A stretch of DNA of 49,139 nucleotides, taken from contig NZ_JAMXIC010000030.1 of NCBI RefSeq assembly GCF_027587375.1, positions 1 through 49,139 of the forward strand. The letters are read 5' to 3'. Shown here one piece after another: positions 7,823-16,112 of the stretch. The position numbers were made by a program, and so were the translations under genes. Under the pieces are notes generated by a model. That model made no database searches, was not told the DNA's origin, and was given only the letters and a program-made list of their open reading frames with translations. Position 1 is the stretch's first letter, and the number at the start of each line of letters is the position of its first letter. Origin of the DNA: Arthrobacter sp. B2a2-09 (lineage in GTDB: Bacteria; Actinomycetota; Actinomycetes; Actinomycetales; Micrococcaceae).

Positions 7823-10384
7823 GTGTTCGAAGAGGAAGCCCGACGGGCGCTTGCCTACGTGGATCGCGGCGTCAGTGTTCGGATCGCCGGCGGCCCCGGA
7901 AGTGGAAAATCAACGGTCCTGCAGTCGATCGCCGCTGGCCTCGAAAATGCCGGGTTCACGGTCTACAGCCTCTCGGGTTCGCGGCTCCTGAATGAGACTC
8001 CGTTCGCAGGGATTGGCGCACTCGGACTGGAAGGGCGCGGACAAGAGAATGGGCCGCTAGGCGTCGCGAACGTGCTCGCCGAACAGTTGGCGCAGCGAGG
8101 CCGCCGGGCAATAGTTGTTGACGATATCGATGAGCTCGACAAGGAATCAGCTGCAGTCATTGACATTGTTCAGAGGAGGACCCAACGGCCGCTGGTGGTG
8201 ACGATGGACGATGCCCCACTGGACTCAGGGGCCTCCGTGTTCACGCCTGCCCGATGGCCGGAGGCAACGATTCGACTCAGTCCTCTTCACTACGATCAAG
8301 TCAACAAGCTGCTGGCCCAGACGCTCGGGTCGCCGCCGGACGTAGATTTGACCACCGCCGTTCTCATGAAATCTGGAGGCAACCCGCGACTCGTGGTCAG
8401 GATCGCCCAAAGCGCGGAGCTGAGCAAGCAACTTATCTTCCATGGTGGACAGTGGAGAATGGGTGGGCACACACTCTGGAACGAATATCTCCAGAGCACC
8501 GTCCAGGAACTCCTTCACGGACTAAGCGCTGATGAGCGGACGGCTTTGCATACCCTGTCCGTGGTGGGAGCCCGGCCGCTGGGGTCCCTGAAGCCAGTAG
8601 TTGAGGCAGATATCCTGGACAGGCTCGAAATGCGGGGGCTGGTTGCGCTCGCCGAAGACAGCGGCGGAGCCATATGGGTAAGCGTCAGTCCCCACATTGT
8701 TGTCGACCATTTCCGTGACCCTCACGTGCGATCCTCCCGGAGGGTGCTGGCGGATCGGAGTAACCGGGAGATCGATTCCCATGACCGGCCGCTAAAGAGC
8801 TCCTCGCCTGAGCTTCTGGCTGAATTGATCAGAGACCTGCGGAGTGAAGCCGGCGGCGGCACGGCTGCGACGCAGCATTTCCAAGAACAGCTACGGGAAC
8901 TGGAGGAATCACAATTCAGCGTCTGGGAGTCCGAAAAGACAATGTCCAACGCAGCAGCGTTCCTCAAATTCTACTGGGGCGGTCCGATCGATCCCTCACG
9001 CATCGAACACGTCTTCAGCGAAACTGAGGCGGTAGGAGCTGATTCTGGCGATCACTTCTTCTTCGCCATGACCCGGGCGCTGTGGGTCATCGTCAATGGC
9101 GGGCAATTAGCGGTAGCGACGGGCATACTCCAGGCGATCGGCCAAGCCCACCCCGATTGGAAAGCAGAAGCCCAAGCGTTCGCACTCTACCTCCAGGCGT
9201 CCTTTGACCGAATGCCCTCAAACCTCGACGAAACCCTGGACAGGCTACGCAGTCACCATCCCGAGAGCGGCGTTCTGCCAGTCATCAGAGGCATTTTGGA
9301 GCTCTATCGCTTCGATGCCCAGGCGGCCCTTCTTGCCCTTGACTCAGCAGATGGCTTCGAAATCGCCTCAAGCATGGAACCGTTCGTCCGTGGACTCGCT
9401 CTCCATATTGCCGGCCAAAGCGAGGAAGCGCTGATCTTCTCCCTTAGCCAACGCGCCGCGGCGCGGCACCGCCTTGATCAGTTCGCCTTCGTCGCGAACA
9501 GTTACGTCGCGGTTTTGGCAATGGCGGAACAAGGACTCAGCAAGGAAGCTGAGCGGGTGATGGCCAGTGTCTTCGCTCTCGGACGCCCCGGGTTCCTGGT
9601 GAGCTTCCTCCATGACGCTTTGCTCAGAATCGCCGGCCTTCGCGTATTGGCCAGCTCCGGTAAGAACGTCCCCTCGCTGGGGATTCAGGCACGCAAAGAC
9701 GTCGCTGACGTCGGGCCCCTGCCTGGAACCGGTAAAGCAGTCTACGAGCTCGTTACCCGGAAATACGCCGATCCAGCCGAGTTTGATGAAAAGGCAGCGG
9801 ACCTTCTGGAACAGCAAATGGACCGCGGCTACATCACCGAGGCCGTGTATGCCTCATTGTTCATGCTGTCCCTCTACCCCGGACACAAGATCCTGGAGAC
9901 CACGCAACGGCTCCTGCAGGAGAACGGCGTCACCTCCCATGCCCGGTTCCTCGCCATCGCCGGTGCCGTTCGTGACCGCGACCACCAACTGCTGAAGATT
10001 CTCCTGGACCAATACGAGGTCGACTCCGACCTTCCCGCGATCACCAGGCTCCTGAAAAGCACATCAAGGCGTTATCTCCACAAACGACACCATGGCTTGG
10101 CCAAGACCCTTCAACGGATCACCTCAGTCTTCGAAAACCGCTTCCCATCGCAAGGAGAACAACTGACCCTCGACACCGGAGGGCAACCCCCGGGCCTGAC
10201 CGCCCGGGAAAAAGAAATCGCCATCCTGGCAGGCAGCCAACGCACCCCCGAAATCGCAGTCCTCCTTGGGATCAGCACCCGGACCGTGGAAAACCACATC
10301 TCCAGAGCCCTTGGCAAGACCGGAACCACCACGCGACAGGCCCTTTATGAGCACGCTCGAAACTCCCAAACAAGTGGCGGATAA
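7823..10384 (+). CDS. Large LuxR-family ATPase regulator 1 (LAL/STAND-like)
   Basis: An 853-residue regulator from a GTG with AGGAG 7 bases upstream. The amino end is an NTPase domain: Walker A GGPGSGKST at 23-31 (Lys29), a Walker B-like AIVVDDIDELD at about 95-105, and a sensor segment MKSGGNPRLVVRIA at about 182-195. The centre is a long helical repeat region. The C-terminus has a LuxR helix-turn-helix (GLTAREKEIAILAG then TPEIAVLLGISTRTVENHIS). Such proteins are signal-responsive activators. It is a paralogue of 42712-45294 along its whole length (for example HPESGV..RGILELYRF in both). Spaced arrays lie upstream (7626) and downstream (10455), and the gene downstream encodes a secreted bacteriocin-like peptide, its most likely target. 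Confidence 0.85.
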   Translation: MFEEEARRALAYVDRGVSVRIAGGPGSGKSTVLQSIAAGLENAGFTVYSLSGSRLLNETPFAGIGALGLEGRGQENGPLGVANVLAEQLAQRGRRAIVVDDIDELDKESAAVIDIVQRRTQRPLVVTMDDAPLDSGASVFTPARWPEATIRLSPLHYDQVNKLLAQTLGSPPDVDLTTAVLMKSGGNPRLVVRIAQSAELSKQLIFHGGQWRMGGHTLWNEYLQSTVQELLHGLSADERTALHTLSVVGARPLGSLKPVVEADILDRLEMRGLVALAEDSGGAIWVSVSPHIVVDHFRDPHVRSSRRVLADRSNREIDSHDRPLKSSSPELLAELIRDLRSEAGGGTAATQHFQEQLRELEESQFSVWESEKTMSNAAAFLKFYWGGPIDPSRIEHVFSETEAVGADSGDHFFFAMTRALWVIVNGGQLAVATGILQAIGQAHPDWKAEAQAFALYLQASFDRMPSNLDETLDRLRSHHPESGVLPVIRGILELYRFDAQAALLALDSADGFEIASSMEPFVRGLALHIAGQSEEALIFSLSQRAAARHRLDQFAFVANSYVAVLAMAEQGLSKEAERVMASVFALGRPGFLVSFLHDALLRIAGLRVLASSGKNVPSLGIQARKDVADVGPLPGTGKAVYELVTRKYADPAEFDEKAADLLEQQMDRGYITEAVYASLFMLSLYPGHKILETTQRLLQENGVTSHARFLAIAGAVRDRDHQLLKILLDQYEVDSDLPAITRLLKSTSRRYLHKRHHGLAKTLQRITSVFENRFPSQGEQLTLDTGGQPPGLTAREKEIAILAGSQRTPEIAVLLGISTRTVENHISRALGKTGTTTRQALYEHARNSQTSGG

Positions 10385-10454
10385 CTGGACGCCCGGCTCC
10401 AGACCCTCGGCCGCAACGCACTCCCTATCTACCAGTGTCAAGTGTTTTGCTTCT

Positions 10455-10526
10455 ATTGAGTGGTGAATACTCGAAATTGAGTATGCAAAGACCTCAAATT
10501 GAGTGGTGCCACAGTCGGAATTGAGT
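10455..10526. repeat. 22-bp phased array B (AATTGAGT), between LuxR 1 and the peptide operon
   Basis: ATTGAGT starts at 10455, 10476, 10498 and 10520 (spacings 21, 22, 22). The orientation is inverted relative to array A. The array occupies the gap 10385-10698, starting 71 bp after LuxR 1 ends, with its last core 85 bp before the putative -35 box at 10611. The rest of the gap is AT-rich promoter sequence. Confidence 0.85.
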
Positions 10527-10610
10527 AGTTTCGAAGCCTGCACGGATGCATCAATCAATTCTGGTTTTGATCTTAAAATTAAAGTCTTCTGACCTGTTAT
10601 TAAAATTGTC

Positions 10611-10639
10611 TTGACTACTTTATCTGGCCTCCATACTTT
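10611..10639 (+). promoter_or_regulatory. Sigma-70-type promoter of the peptide operon
   Basis: TTGACT at 10611-10616 and TACTTT at 10634-10639 are separated by exactly 17 bases, a good housekeeping promoter in an AT-rich stretch rare in this window. The start codon of the first small frame lies 60 bases after the -10 box, with array B upstream. Confidence 0.6.
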
Positions 10640-10698
10640 CGTTGTGAAGCATCTGCTTCGCCGGGCGCCCCACCCGACATCACTCGCAGGAGGACGGT

Positions 10699-10815
10699 GT
10701 GAATTCGAAGTCAAGAACCTTGAAGAGGGTCGGTGCAGTTGGCGCCGCCACCACTGAGAATGTCAACATGATTGGGACCCCAGGGTCGGCCAGTTTTTGG
10801 GTCCGGGGATTTTGA
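10699..10815 (+). CDS. 38-residue leader frame coupled to the peptide precursor gene
   Basis: A GTG at 10699 follows a perfect AGGAGG at 10688-10693, the strongest ribosome site in this region. The frame encodes 38 residues (it begins MNSKSRTLKRVGAVGAATT) and its TGA at 10813-10815 overlaps the ATG of the precursor gene as TGATG. The basic start followed by small residues resembles the beginning of an export signal, but no hydrophobic core follows. It may be a leader that couples translation, a small peptide in its own right, or the worn start of an older gene. I do not recognise it. Confidence 0.5.
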   Translation: MNSKSRTLKRVGAVGAATTENVNMIGTPGSASFWVRGF

Positions 10816-11474
10816 TGGTTCACGTATTACGTTGGACGAGGGTTTTGCGTCTGCTGACTGCACTCGTTGCGGTGGTTGCTGTTGTTTTCGGTTCGGTAGC
10901 TCCGGCTGCTGCTAATGCTGCCGAGAACCGGACAGTGGTGGGTAGCGGTGAAGGTGCCGTTTTGCTGGAGCCGACGAAGGCGCAGAGGGCAGAGGCGATG
11001 AAACGGCTGGAGCAAGCCCGTCTGGCGGACCCTGCCGGTTTCGCGAACCGGCTGGACCTGATTCAGGAATCGAAGGAGCTCAGGGAGTATTTGTCTTCAG
11101 ACAGCCGCTTCGATAGTGGATTGCAGCAGCAGTTCCTTGCGGCGTCCATGCCTACGGACATCCTGGAATCGCTGGTTTCGCTCACGGACTCCGGGTACCT
11201 GACCCTTGAGTTGGCGGATGGTCCGAACAAAACTAAGGTTGCCAAGCTTATTAAGGCTGAGCGGAGCATGATCGGTGGCGGTAAGGGGTCAATGGGGAAG
11301 AAACCGATGTTTCCCCAGTGCCCGTCCGCGTGGGCTGCCCTATGGGCCTGGTGGGGCACAAATGCGGCTTTCTGCGGCGCGATGGGTTTCTTCGGCCCCA
11401 TGGCCGCATTGGGATGCTCGGCAGCCATGGCGATCGCCGGGTCCGTTATTGACTTCAACAGGGGATGCCGATGA
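10815..11474 (+). CDS. Secreted bacteriocin-like peptide precursor with Cys-containing hydrophobic C-terminal core
   Basis: This 219-residue precursor starts at the ATG at 10815 (GGGGAT upstream, overlapping the previous stop; a TTG at 10797 would add 6 residues). The signal peptide is clear: basic VLRWTRVLR, a Val/Ala-rich core, and cleavage near AANA, residues 33-36. A charged helical propeptide of about 110 residues follows. After a Gly/Lys linker (GGGKGSMGKKPM) comes a hydrophobic tail of about 50 residues starting CPSAWAALWAWWGTNAAFCG and containing Cys, Trp, Gly and Ala runs, ending in GC-R. This signal, propeptide and cysteine-bearing hydrophobic core layout is that of SdpC-like or halocin-C8-like bacteriocins. 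No clear homology can be asserted by eye, so antimicrobial function is inference. The stop overlaps the next gene's start (ATGA). Confidence 0.6.
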   Translation: MVHVLRWTRVLRLLTALVAVVAVVFGSVAPAAANAAENRTVVGSGEGAVLLEPTKAQRAEAMKRLEQARLADPAGFANRLDLIQESKELREYLSSDSRFDSGLQQQFLAASMPTDILESLVSLTDSGYLTLELADGPNKTKVAKLIKAERSMIGGGKGSMGKKPMFPQCPSAWAALWAWWGTNAAFCGAMGFFGPMAALGCSAAMAIAGSVIDFNRGCR

Positions 11475-11842
11475 ACCCCGGGACTGATTCGACCGTACGC
11501 AATTACTGGCTCGCGCTGTCAGCCTTGTTCGGGGTAACTGTCAGCGTAGTGTCGATGACTGACCCGCCTTGGTCTTTGATCATGGTCGCGGCCTTCATCC
11601 TCTTTGCTGTCCTGCAAGCCATTCACTACCGCCAGCTGGGCCGCGAAATCCAGGGGAAACTGGCTACGGCCAATCCTGGAGCTGGAGTCGTCGCTGCAGT
11701 TTTCGGGGGCGCCGCGGCTCTCATCCACGGTACGCCCGTTGTCTTCTGGGCCGGGCCCGTTCTTGGCCTGGTGACGTTCGTAGGCATATACGTGTTCCTT
11801 CGCCGGTACGGGCGCTTCCACAAGGGCGCTACTTCGAATTAG
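11471..11842 (+). CDS. Small multi-helix membrane protein, candidate immunity protein
   Basis: A 123-residue protein. The ATG at 11471 overlaps the precursor's TGA by four bases; an ATG at 11465 would add two residues. Four hydrophobic segments are visible: YWLALSALFGVTVSVVSM, WSLIMVAAFILFAVLQAI, GAGVVAAVFGGAAALI and VVFWAGPVLGLVTFVGIYVFL, with a basic end (RRYGRFHKG). A small polytopic membrane protein translationally coupled to a bacteriocin-like precursor is the usual layout for self-immunity, so that is the working call. No family is recognised, and a processing or export role is possible. Confidence 0.6.
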   Translation: MNPGTDSTVRNYWLALSALFGVTVSVVSMTDPPWSLIMVAAFILFAVLQAIHYRQLGREIQGKLATANPGAGVVAAVFGGAAALIHGTPVVFWAGPVLGLVTFVGIYVFLRRYGRFHKGATSN

Positions 11843-11850
11843 CCGAAACC

Positions 11851-12999
11851 GTGAGCATCGTTGTTCGGATGTGGCCAATAGCGACAATCGTCGTGGTGTT
11901 GGGGATCGTCTTTGCCAGCCTGTATCTGCTCAATCTCGGCGTCTACCCTCCGGTGGATTTCTTGGTTTATCGGTACGCTTCGGTTGCGTCGTGGCCCGGG
12001 GAAGACATTTATGCCCGCAACATTTTTGGGGAACTTCTGCCGTCCGAGGGTCTGCCTTTCGTCTACACGCCGTTCGCAGCCGTGCTCCTGTCGGTCACGA
12101 GCTTGTTTCCTTCCCAGACGTCCTTCGTACTGTGGACCACCGGCTGCGTGGCAACCTTGGCGTTCATCATTGGTGTTTGCCTGCCGCAGTCTTTGCCCAG
12201 GCGCCGGACGATATGGCTCGCACTTCTTTTGCTGGGCTGTTGCACCACGGTCGTCGCCCAGCACTTGGTATGGGGCCAGATCAACTTGTTCCTCGCCGGA
12301 CTCTGTCTCGCGGATTTCGTTCGTCACACCAATGGAAGGTGGTCCCGGTTCGTTCCGAAAGGGGTGTTGATCGGGATCGCCGCCGGTATCAAGCTGACCA
12401 ACAGATCATCAAACAGCGGCCAGCAATTGATTTCTGTCCAAGACGGAGGCTTGGTCGAAGCGCGCGGTCGCCTGTTCACGGGAGCCGATGGACATGCCTA
12501 TGTACGGCCGAGAATGCACCCTGATGAACCGCATATCGGTCTGCACGAGCAAGCTCAAATGGACACAACAACAACCAGAATCAGGGTCACGGGCCTTGAA
12601 ACTGGTGAATCGCGGCTTGGCAACCTGGACGGTTCCTGGCATACCATTCGCGGCGTTCTAAGCGGGATGAGGATCGAGGCTGAAGCTGTGCTCGATACCC
12701 CTGCGCGGTGGCTCGACTCATGGGAGGAAGCGGACCCAAGATACGCGGAGGTGAAGCCTGATGCCCCGTCGGAGTGGTTCCTTAGTCCAGACCGCAAGGC
12801 CTTGCTAGAAGGAATCTTTGCCAGCTTTGAGGAGCACGAGGACTTCTATCCTCTTATTTCATTGGGACTTAACGGCACTTACGAAGGCACCTTCCGCGTC
12901 AAGTTGTACATGCTGGCGATCAACGAGAGCTTCGCATCGTGGGCAGGGAACTACAGCGCCGACGACCTCCTTGTTCGATCATTCGTTAGGGCGCTGTAG
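11851..12999 (+). pseudogene. Chimeric gene: truncated DUF2029/GT87 mannosyltransferase-like N-half fused to unrelated C-half
   Basis: One frame of 382 residues from a GTG at 11851 (an ATG at 11869 is also possible). The first 185 residues are membrane helices typical of GT87/DUF2029 polyprenol-phosphate mannosyltransferases: a first helix, then GVYPPVDFLVYRYASVA, LPFVYTPFAAVLL, HLVWGQINLFLAGLCLADF and GVLIGIAAGIKLT. The family normally continues from KLTP into more helices and is about 400 residues long. Here, after KLT (about base 12403), the sequence changes abruptly to a soluble, charged, non-membrane stretch (VEARGRLFTGADGHAYVRP, then WHTIRGVLSGMRIEAEAVLD). This looks like a deletion or recombination joint that happened to keep frame. 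The C-half may be the end of a separate gene of unknown function. Confidence 0.6.
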
Positions 13000-13013
13000 C
13001 TAAGGGGGTTGTT

Positions 13014-13556
13014 ATGCGTTGGAGAAGCAATACAGGCATAGTTTCAGCGATGCTGATCTCCGGAGCCGCGTTGACTGCCTGCGACGGGGGTGTCCAACGT
13101 CATGCCGGCTCAATACGAGTTACGGATCCGGTCCCGATTACCGAAGCGGCACCGCAAGACGGGACTCTGTCGTCAGCGGCAAGCCTCATCACCGAGGCGT
13201 TAAGCGGCGACCCCAACTTCGGGTCAGTCGCCCTTGAACAAGGGAAGCTCGTCATCACTTGGCATGGTCCCGAGAGCGACCGCATCTCACGCGTGCGCGG
13301 CCAACTCCCGGGTGTTGACATCTCGCTCCGTTCCGCAGCGTGCGTTCCAGGAACTGTCATGGACCGGGCGGGAACCCTTTTGAAGGAAGAAGCAAGAGTC
13401 CGGGTCGTCGGGATGTCCAATGACGGATCTCATGTGGTGGTCACGGTTTCAGAGGGCGCAGACAACAGTGCCCTGGCTGCCGCCTACGAAGCGCGGCTCG
13501 GCTGCCCGGTCCGCCTCGAAACGGGGGACGTGGTCCCGGCCACGGGGAACCATTGA
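13014..13556 (+). CDS. Lipoprotein of unknown function
   Basis: A 180-residue secreted lipoprotein. The ATG at 13014 follows AAGGGGG, 14 bases after the preceding stop. The signal region MRWRSNTGIVSAMLISGAAL ends in the lipobox LTAC with Cys23, so the mature protein is probably anchored to the membrane outer face. The rest is soluble, with two further cysteines (Cys110 in SLRSAACVPG and Cys163 in RLGCPVR) that could form a disulfide. I do not recognise a family. Its closeness to the preceding frame suggests cotranscription with the peptide operon. Confidence 0.65.
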   Translation: MRWRSNTGIVSAMLISGAALTACDGGVQRHAGSIRVTDPVPITEAAPQDGTLSSAASLITEALSGDPNFGSVALEQGKLVITWHGPESDRISRVRGQLPGVDISLRSAACVPGTVMDRAGTLLKEEARVRVVGMSNDGSHVVVTVSEGADNSALAAAYEARLGCPVRLETGDVVPATGNH

Positions 13557-13695
13557 CACCCCTATGAGGCCGGAATATCGTCGGCCGTATCGAGGTTCGT
13601 GGTCTCGTTCCAAGTGATTTCGGCGCTGCCTTTGGGGGGAGCTCCGCTAGTCGATTGTGCTAGCGAGGAGAGTCCTCAATGTCTTGGGAAATGTC

Positions 13696-14475
13696 ATGAG
13701 AGCCACGCGCGCCACAGCTTTCAGGATGGACCTGCGCGAGGCCGGTCTGGTCGCGGTTCTACTCGTCCTCGCCGCCCTGAGCTGGATCGTTTCGGCCGCG
13801 CAAACGTCCGGGATGGACATGGGCCGTTGGACAGATCCGGGACCGCTCGGTTTCTTCCTCACCACGTGGGTCGTGATGCTTGCGGCGATGATGTTTCCGT
13901 CGGTTGCGCCCATGGTGGTTGCTTACGCCCGGATCACCCATCACCGCCGCGAAACCGGACACTATGCTCCGCCGGGTTCCACAGCAGTGTTCGTTGCCGG
14001 CTACCTGATCTCCTGGACGATCTTCGGCCTCGCTGCGTACGCGCTCTACGCAATAGTCGCGTCCCTCATCCCCGGTTTGTTTTCATCCGATCCGGGCGGT
14101 CGCTACCTGGCAGCGGGAGTGATTTTTGTGGCGGCCGTCTACCAGCTCACGCCGGCCAAGAACGTCTCCTTGATGAAGTGCAGGACGCCGATGGACTTCA
14201 TCCTGCGCCGCATCCGCTACGGGACCTTTGGTGCGCTGCGTCTGGGACTCGAGCACGGTGCGTGGTGCGTTGCCTGCTGCTGGGCGCTGATGGTGGCTCT
14301 CTTCGCGCTCGGCGTGATGAGCGTCGGCTGGATGGCGGTGGTCGGTGCGTTCATCGCCTTGGAGAAGATGCTCCCGTGGAGGCGGCTCGCTAATCGGTCA
14401 GTCGCGGTAGCGCTGGCCCTGATCGCTGTCGCCATCGCGTTTGCGCCCGGGATGGTGCCCGGAGTCGGGATGTAA
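13696..14475 (+). CDS. DUF2182 predicted metal-binding integral membrane protein
   Basis: A 259-residue polytopic membrane protein from an ATG with GGGAA upstream. The family hallmarks are present: FFLTTWVVMLAAMMFPSVAPMV at about 50-71 (the W..M..AMM.PS motif), AGYLISWTIFGLAAYAL at about 98-114, YQLTPAKNVSLMKCRTP at about 145-161, and LGLEHGAWCVACCWALM at about 178-194 with the Cys/His-rich stretch proposed to bind metal. About seven helices are visible. DUF2182 proteins are proposed metal-binding membrane proteins of unknown function. It is followed, about 100 bp on, by the YceI gene. Confidence 0.82.
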   Translation: MRATRATAFRMDLREAGLVAVLLVLAALSWIVSAAQTSGMDMGRWTDPGPLGFFLTTWVVMLAAMMFPSVAPMVVAYARITHHRRETGHYAPPGSTAVFVAGYLISWTIFGLAAYALYAIVASLIPGLFSSDPGGRYLAAGVIFVAAVYQLTPAKNVSLMKCRTPMDFILRRIRYGTFGALRLGLEHGAWCVACCWALMVALFALGVMSVGWMAVVGAFIALEKMLPWRRLANRSVAVALALIAVAIAFAPGMVPGVGM

Positions 14476-14574
14476 GTCGGTGGGCCACTCCGGAATCCTT
14501 GACTTCACGGACACCCTCAACAAGGGTGGAAGTGACCGATCCAAGCTCAATTCTTGCGAATCAGGAGATCCACC

Positions 14575-15135
14575 ATGACTCTTCCCAACGGTTTGACTTC
14601 CGGCGTCTGGCTGCTCGACATGTCCCACAGCGAGATTGGCTTCAGTGTCCGGCACGCCGGCATCAGCAAGGTCCGGGGCCGCTTCACGGATGCGAGCGCC
14701 GAGGCCCGCGTCCGTGAGTCCTTGGCCGACGCGTCCCTTCACGCAACCGTCAAGACCGCGAGCTTCGACTCCGGCGATGCCAACCGTGACGGCCACGTCC
14801 GCGGCGCCGACTTTTTCGACGTCGAGACCTTCCCCGAGATGACCTTCCGGGCCACAAGCGTAGAGGGCGACGGCGAGGACTACACCCTCACGGGCGACCT
14901 CACCATCCGGGGGATCACCAAGCCGGTGGAGCTGGAAGTTGAGTTCACCGGCGTCGCGGTTGATCCTTTCGGCGCCACTCGCGCCGGGTTCTCCGCTGAA
15001 ACCGAGATCAGCCGAAAGGACTTCGGACTGACGTGGAACGCAGCTTTGGAGGCCGGCGGTTTCCTGGTGAGCGACAAAGTTAAGATCAACCTCGAGGCTG
15101 CCCTCGTGAAGCAGGGTGAGCCCGCAGCCGAGTAG
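14575..15135 (+). CDS. YceI-family lipid-binding-like protein
   Basis: A 186-residue protein from an ATG with AGGAG 8 bases upstream. The YceI signature is complete: GVWLLDMSHSEIGFSVRHAG at the start, KVRGRFTDASAEARV, then FDSGDANRDGHVRGADFFDV at about 62-81, FPEMTFRATSVEG, and YTLTGDLTIRGITKPVELEV at about 102-121. It forms a lipocalin-like barrel that binds isoprenoid-type lipids in known relatives. No signal peptide is present, so it is probably cytoplasmic, as often in actinobacteria. It is convergent with the response regulator, with a strong hairpin between them. Confidence 0.88.
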   Translation: MTLPNGLTSGVWLLDMSHSEIGFSVRHAGISKVRGRFTDASAEARVRESLADASLHATVKTASFDSGDANRDGHVRGADFFDVETFPEMTFRATSVEGDGEDYTLTGDLTIRGITKPVELEVEFTGVAVDPFGATRAGFSAETEISRKDFGLTWNAALEAGGFLVSDKVKINLEAALVKQGEPAAE

Positions 15136-15156
15136 TCAAGAAGTAGCCCGCCGCTC

Positions 15157-15189
15157 CCCGCTCAACTCACGGTGTATGAGTTGAGCGGG
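15157..15189. terminator. Bidirectional hairpin between yceI-like and response regulator genes
   Basis: A perfect 13-bp stem, CCCGCTCAACTCA pairing with TGAGTTGAGCGGG across 7 bases. It overlaps the last nine codons and the stop of the response regulator on the minus strand. No long T run follows. Its position between convergent genes suggests transcription termination in both directions. Confidence 0.6.
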
Positions 15190-15830
15190 CGGCCGGTGCT
15201 GCCGTACGTGAGGTCCAAGATGAGAAGGCCCTTGCGCTCGAGAACGCTGAGGTAACGCTGCGCCGTCGGGCGGCTGACACCGAGCTGCTCGGCGATCTCA
15301 GCAGCGCTGATGGGAACCCCGGCGGCGCGGACGGCGTCGAGCGCTTTCTGCATGGTGGGCTGCAGGCGCGGCGCCGGGGCGGCGGGCCTGACCCCGGCCG
15401 AGCGCGCGTTGTAGAGGCTGTCAATAGTTGCCTGGTCGGCAGTTGAAGCGGAATCCAGCTCCTGCCGCCACTTCTGGTACGCCTCCAACTGTGTGCGAAG
15501 CCGGTCAAAGCCGAAGGGCTTGACCAAGTAATAGACCGCGCCGCTGGTCATTGCCGACTTGACGGTGGCTAGGTCCTGGGCAGCGGTAATGATGATGCAA
15601 TCAACTTGGGTTCCTGCCGCATGCAGGGACCGCAGCATCGAGATCCCGTCCTCGTCCGGAAGATGTACATCCAGCAAGAGCAGGTCCGGGTTGAGGCGCT
15701 CGATTGCCTCCCGTGCGGCTGCGGCGCTATACACCTCACCGACGCATTCGAAGCCGTCAACCCTGGCCACGCGGGCAGCGTGGATTCCGGCGACCCGGAA
15801 ATCGTCGTCAACCACCAATGTCTTAATCAA
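15162..15830 (-). CDS. CitB/DcuR-type response regulator (orphan)
   Basis: A response regulator of 222 residues from a TTG at 15830, chosen because GAAGGAG lies 8 bases upstream and the receiver domain then starts at once (IKTLVVDDD); a GTG at 15854 would add 8 residues. The receiver has acidic residues at 8-10, the phosphoacceptor Asp54 in LLLLDVHLP, the conserved Thr in IIITAAQ, and Lys in VKPFGF. The C-terminal winged helix (VPISAAEIAEQLGVSRPTAQ, then RYLSVLERKGLL) fits the family that controls di/tricarboxylate use. No sensor kinase lies nearby, so the partner is elsewhere or absent. It is divergent from the ABC importer at 16113, its most likely nearby target. Confidence 0.8.
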   Translation of the reverse strand: MIKTLVVDDDFRVAGIHAARVARVDGFECVGEVYSAAAAREAIERLNPDLLLLDVHLPDEDGISMLRSLHAAGTQVDCIIITAAQDLATVKSAMTSGAVYYLVKPFGFDRLRTQLEAYQKWRQELDSASTADQATIDSLYNARSAGVRPAAPAPRLQPTMQKALDAVRAAGVPISAAEIAEQLGVSRPTAQRYLSVLERKGLLILDLTYGSTGRPLNSYTVS

Positions 15831-15977
15831 CGTCTGCGCTCCTTCCGTGACCACAACGTAGCCGCACCTGGCGGCGATGGCAGAAAACGCACAAAACGTG
15901 CACTTTTGCGGCTAAGGCGCACAACTTACTGAAGACTTCTGGCGCGAATGATCACTTTCTAAGCTTTACACAGTTGC

Positions 15978-15993
15978 CGTGATCCACATCACG
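15978..15993. promoter_or_regulatory. CRP/GlxR-like binding site
   Basis: CGTGATCCACATCACG is a 16-bp site with perfect CGTGA / TCACG arms around six bases, close to the CRP/GlxR consensus TGTGA-N6-TCACA. It lies in the gap between the response regulator and the importer operon, 33 bases before the small frame at 16011. Control by cyclic AMP-type signalling is inferred. Confidence 0.55.
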
Positions 15994-16010
15994 AAATCGA
16001 AGGACTCCCA

Positions 16011-16109
16011 ATGAAGGGATTCCAACCGACCGTCTCGATTCCAGGACACACCCCAATGCAGTGTCTCGAGATCAGCGGTTACACGAACGGAAAGACAGAG
16101 AGGTCTTAG
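16011..16109 (+). CDS. 32-residue leader frame before the ABC importer
   Basis: An ATG at 16011 follows GAAGGA and opens a 32-codon frame (start MKGFQPTVSIPGHTPMQCLE) whose TAG ends 3 bases before the importer's ATG. Spacing and ribosome site make translation plausible. It has one cysteine and no run of a single amino acid, so it is not an obvious attenuator peptide. GATTCC occurs twice within it. It may be a regulatory leader peptide or a chance frame. Confidence 0.35.
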   Translation: MKGFQPTVSIPGHTPMQCLEISGYTNGKTERS

Positions 16110-16112
16110 CAC

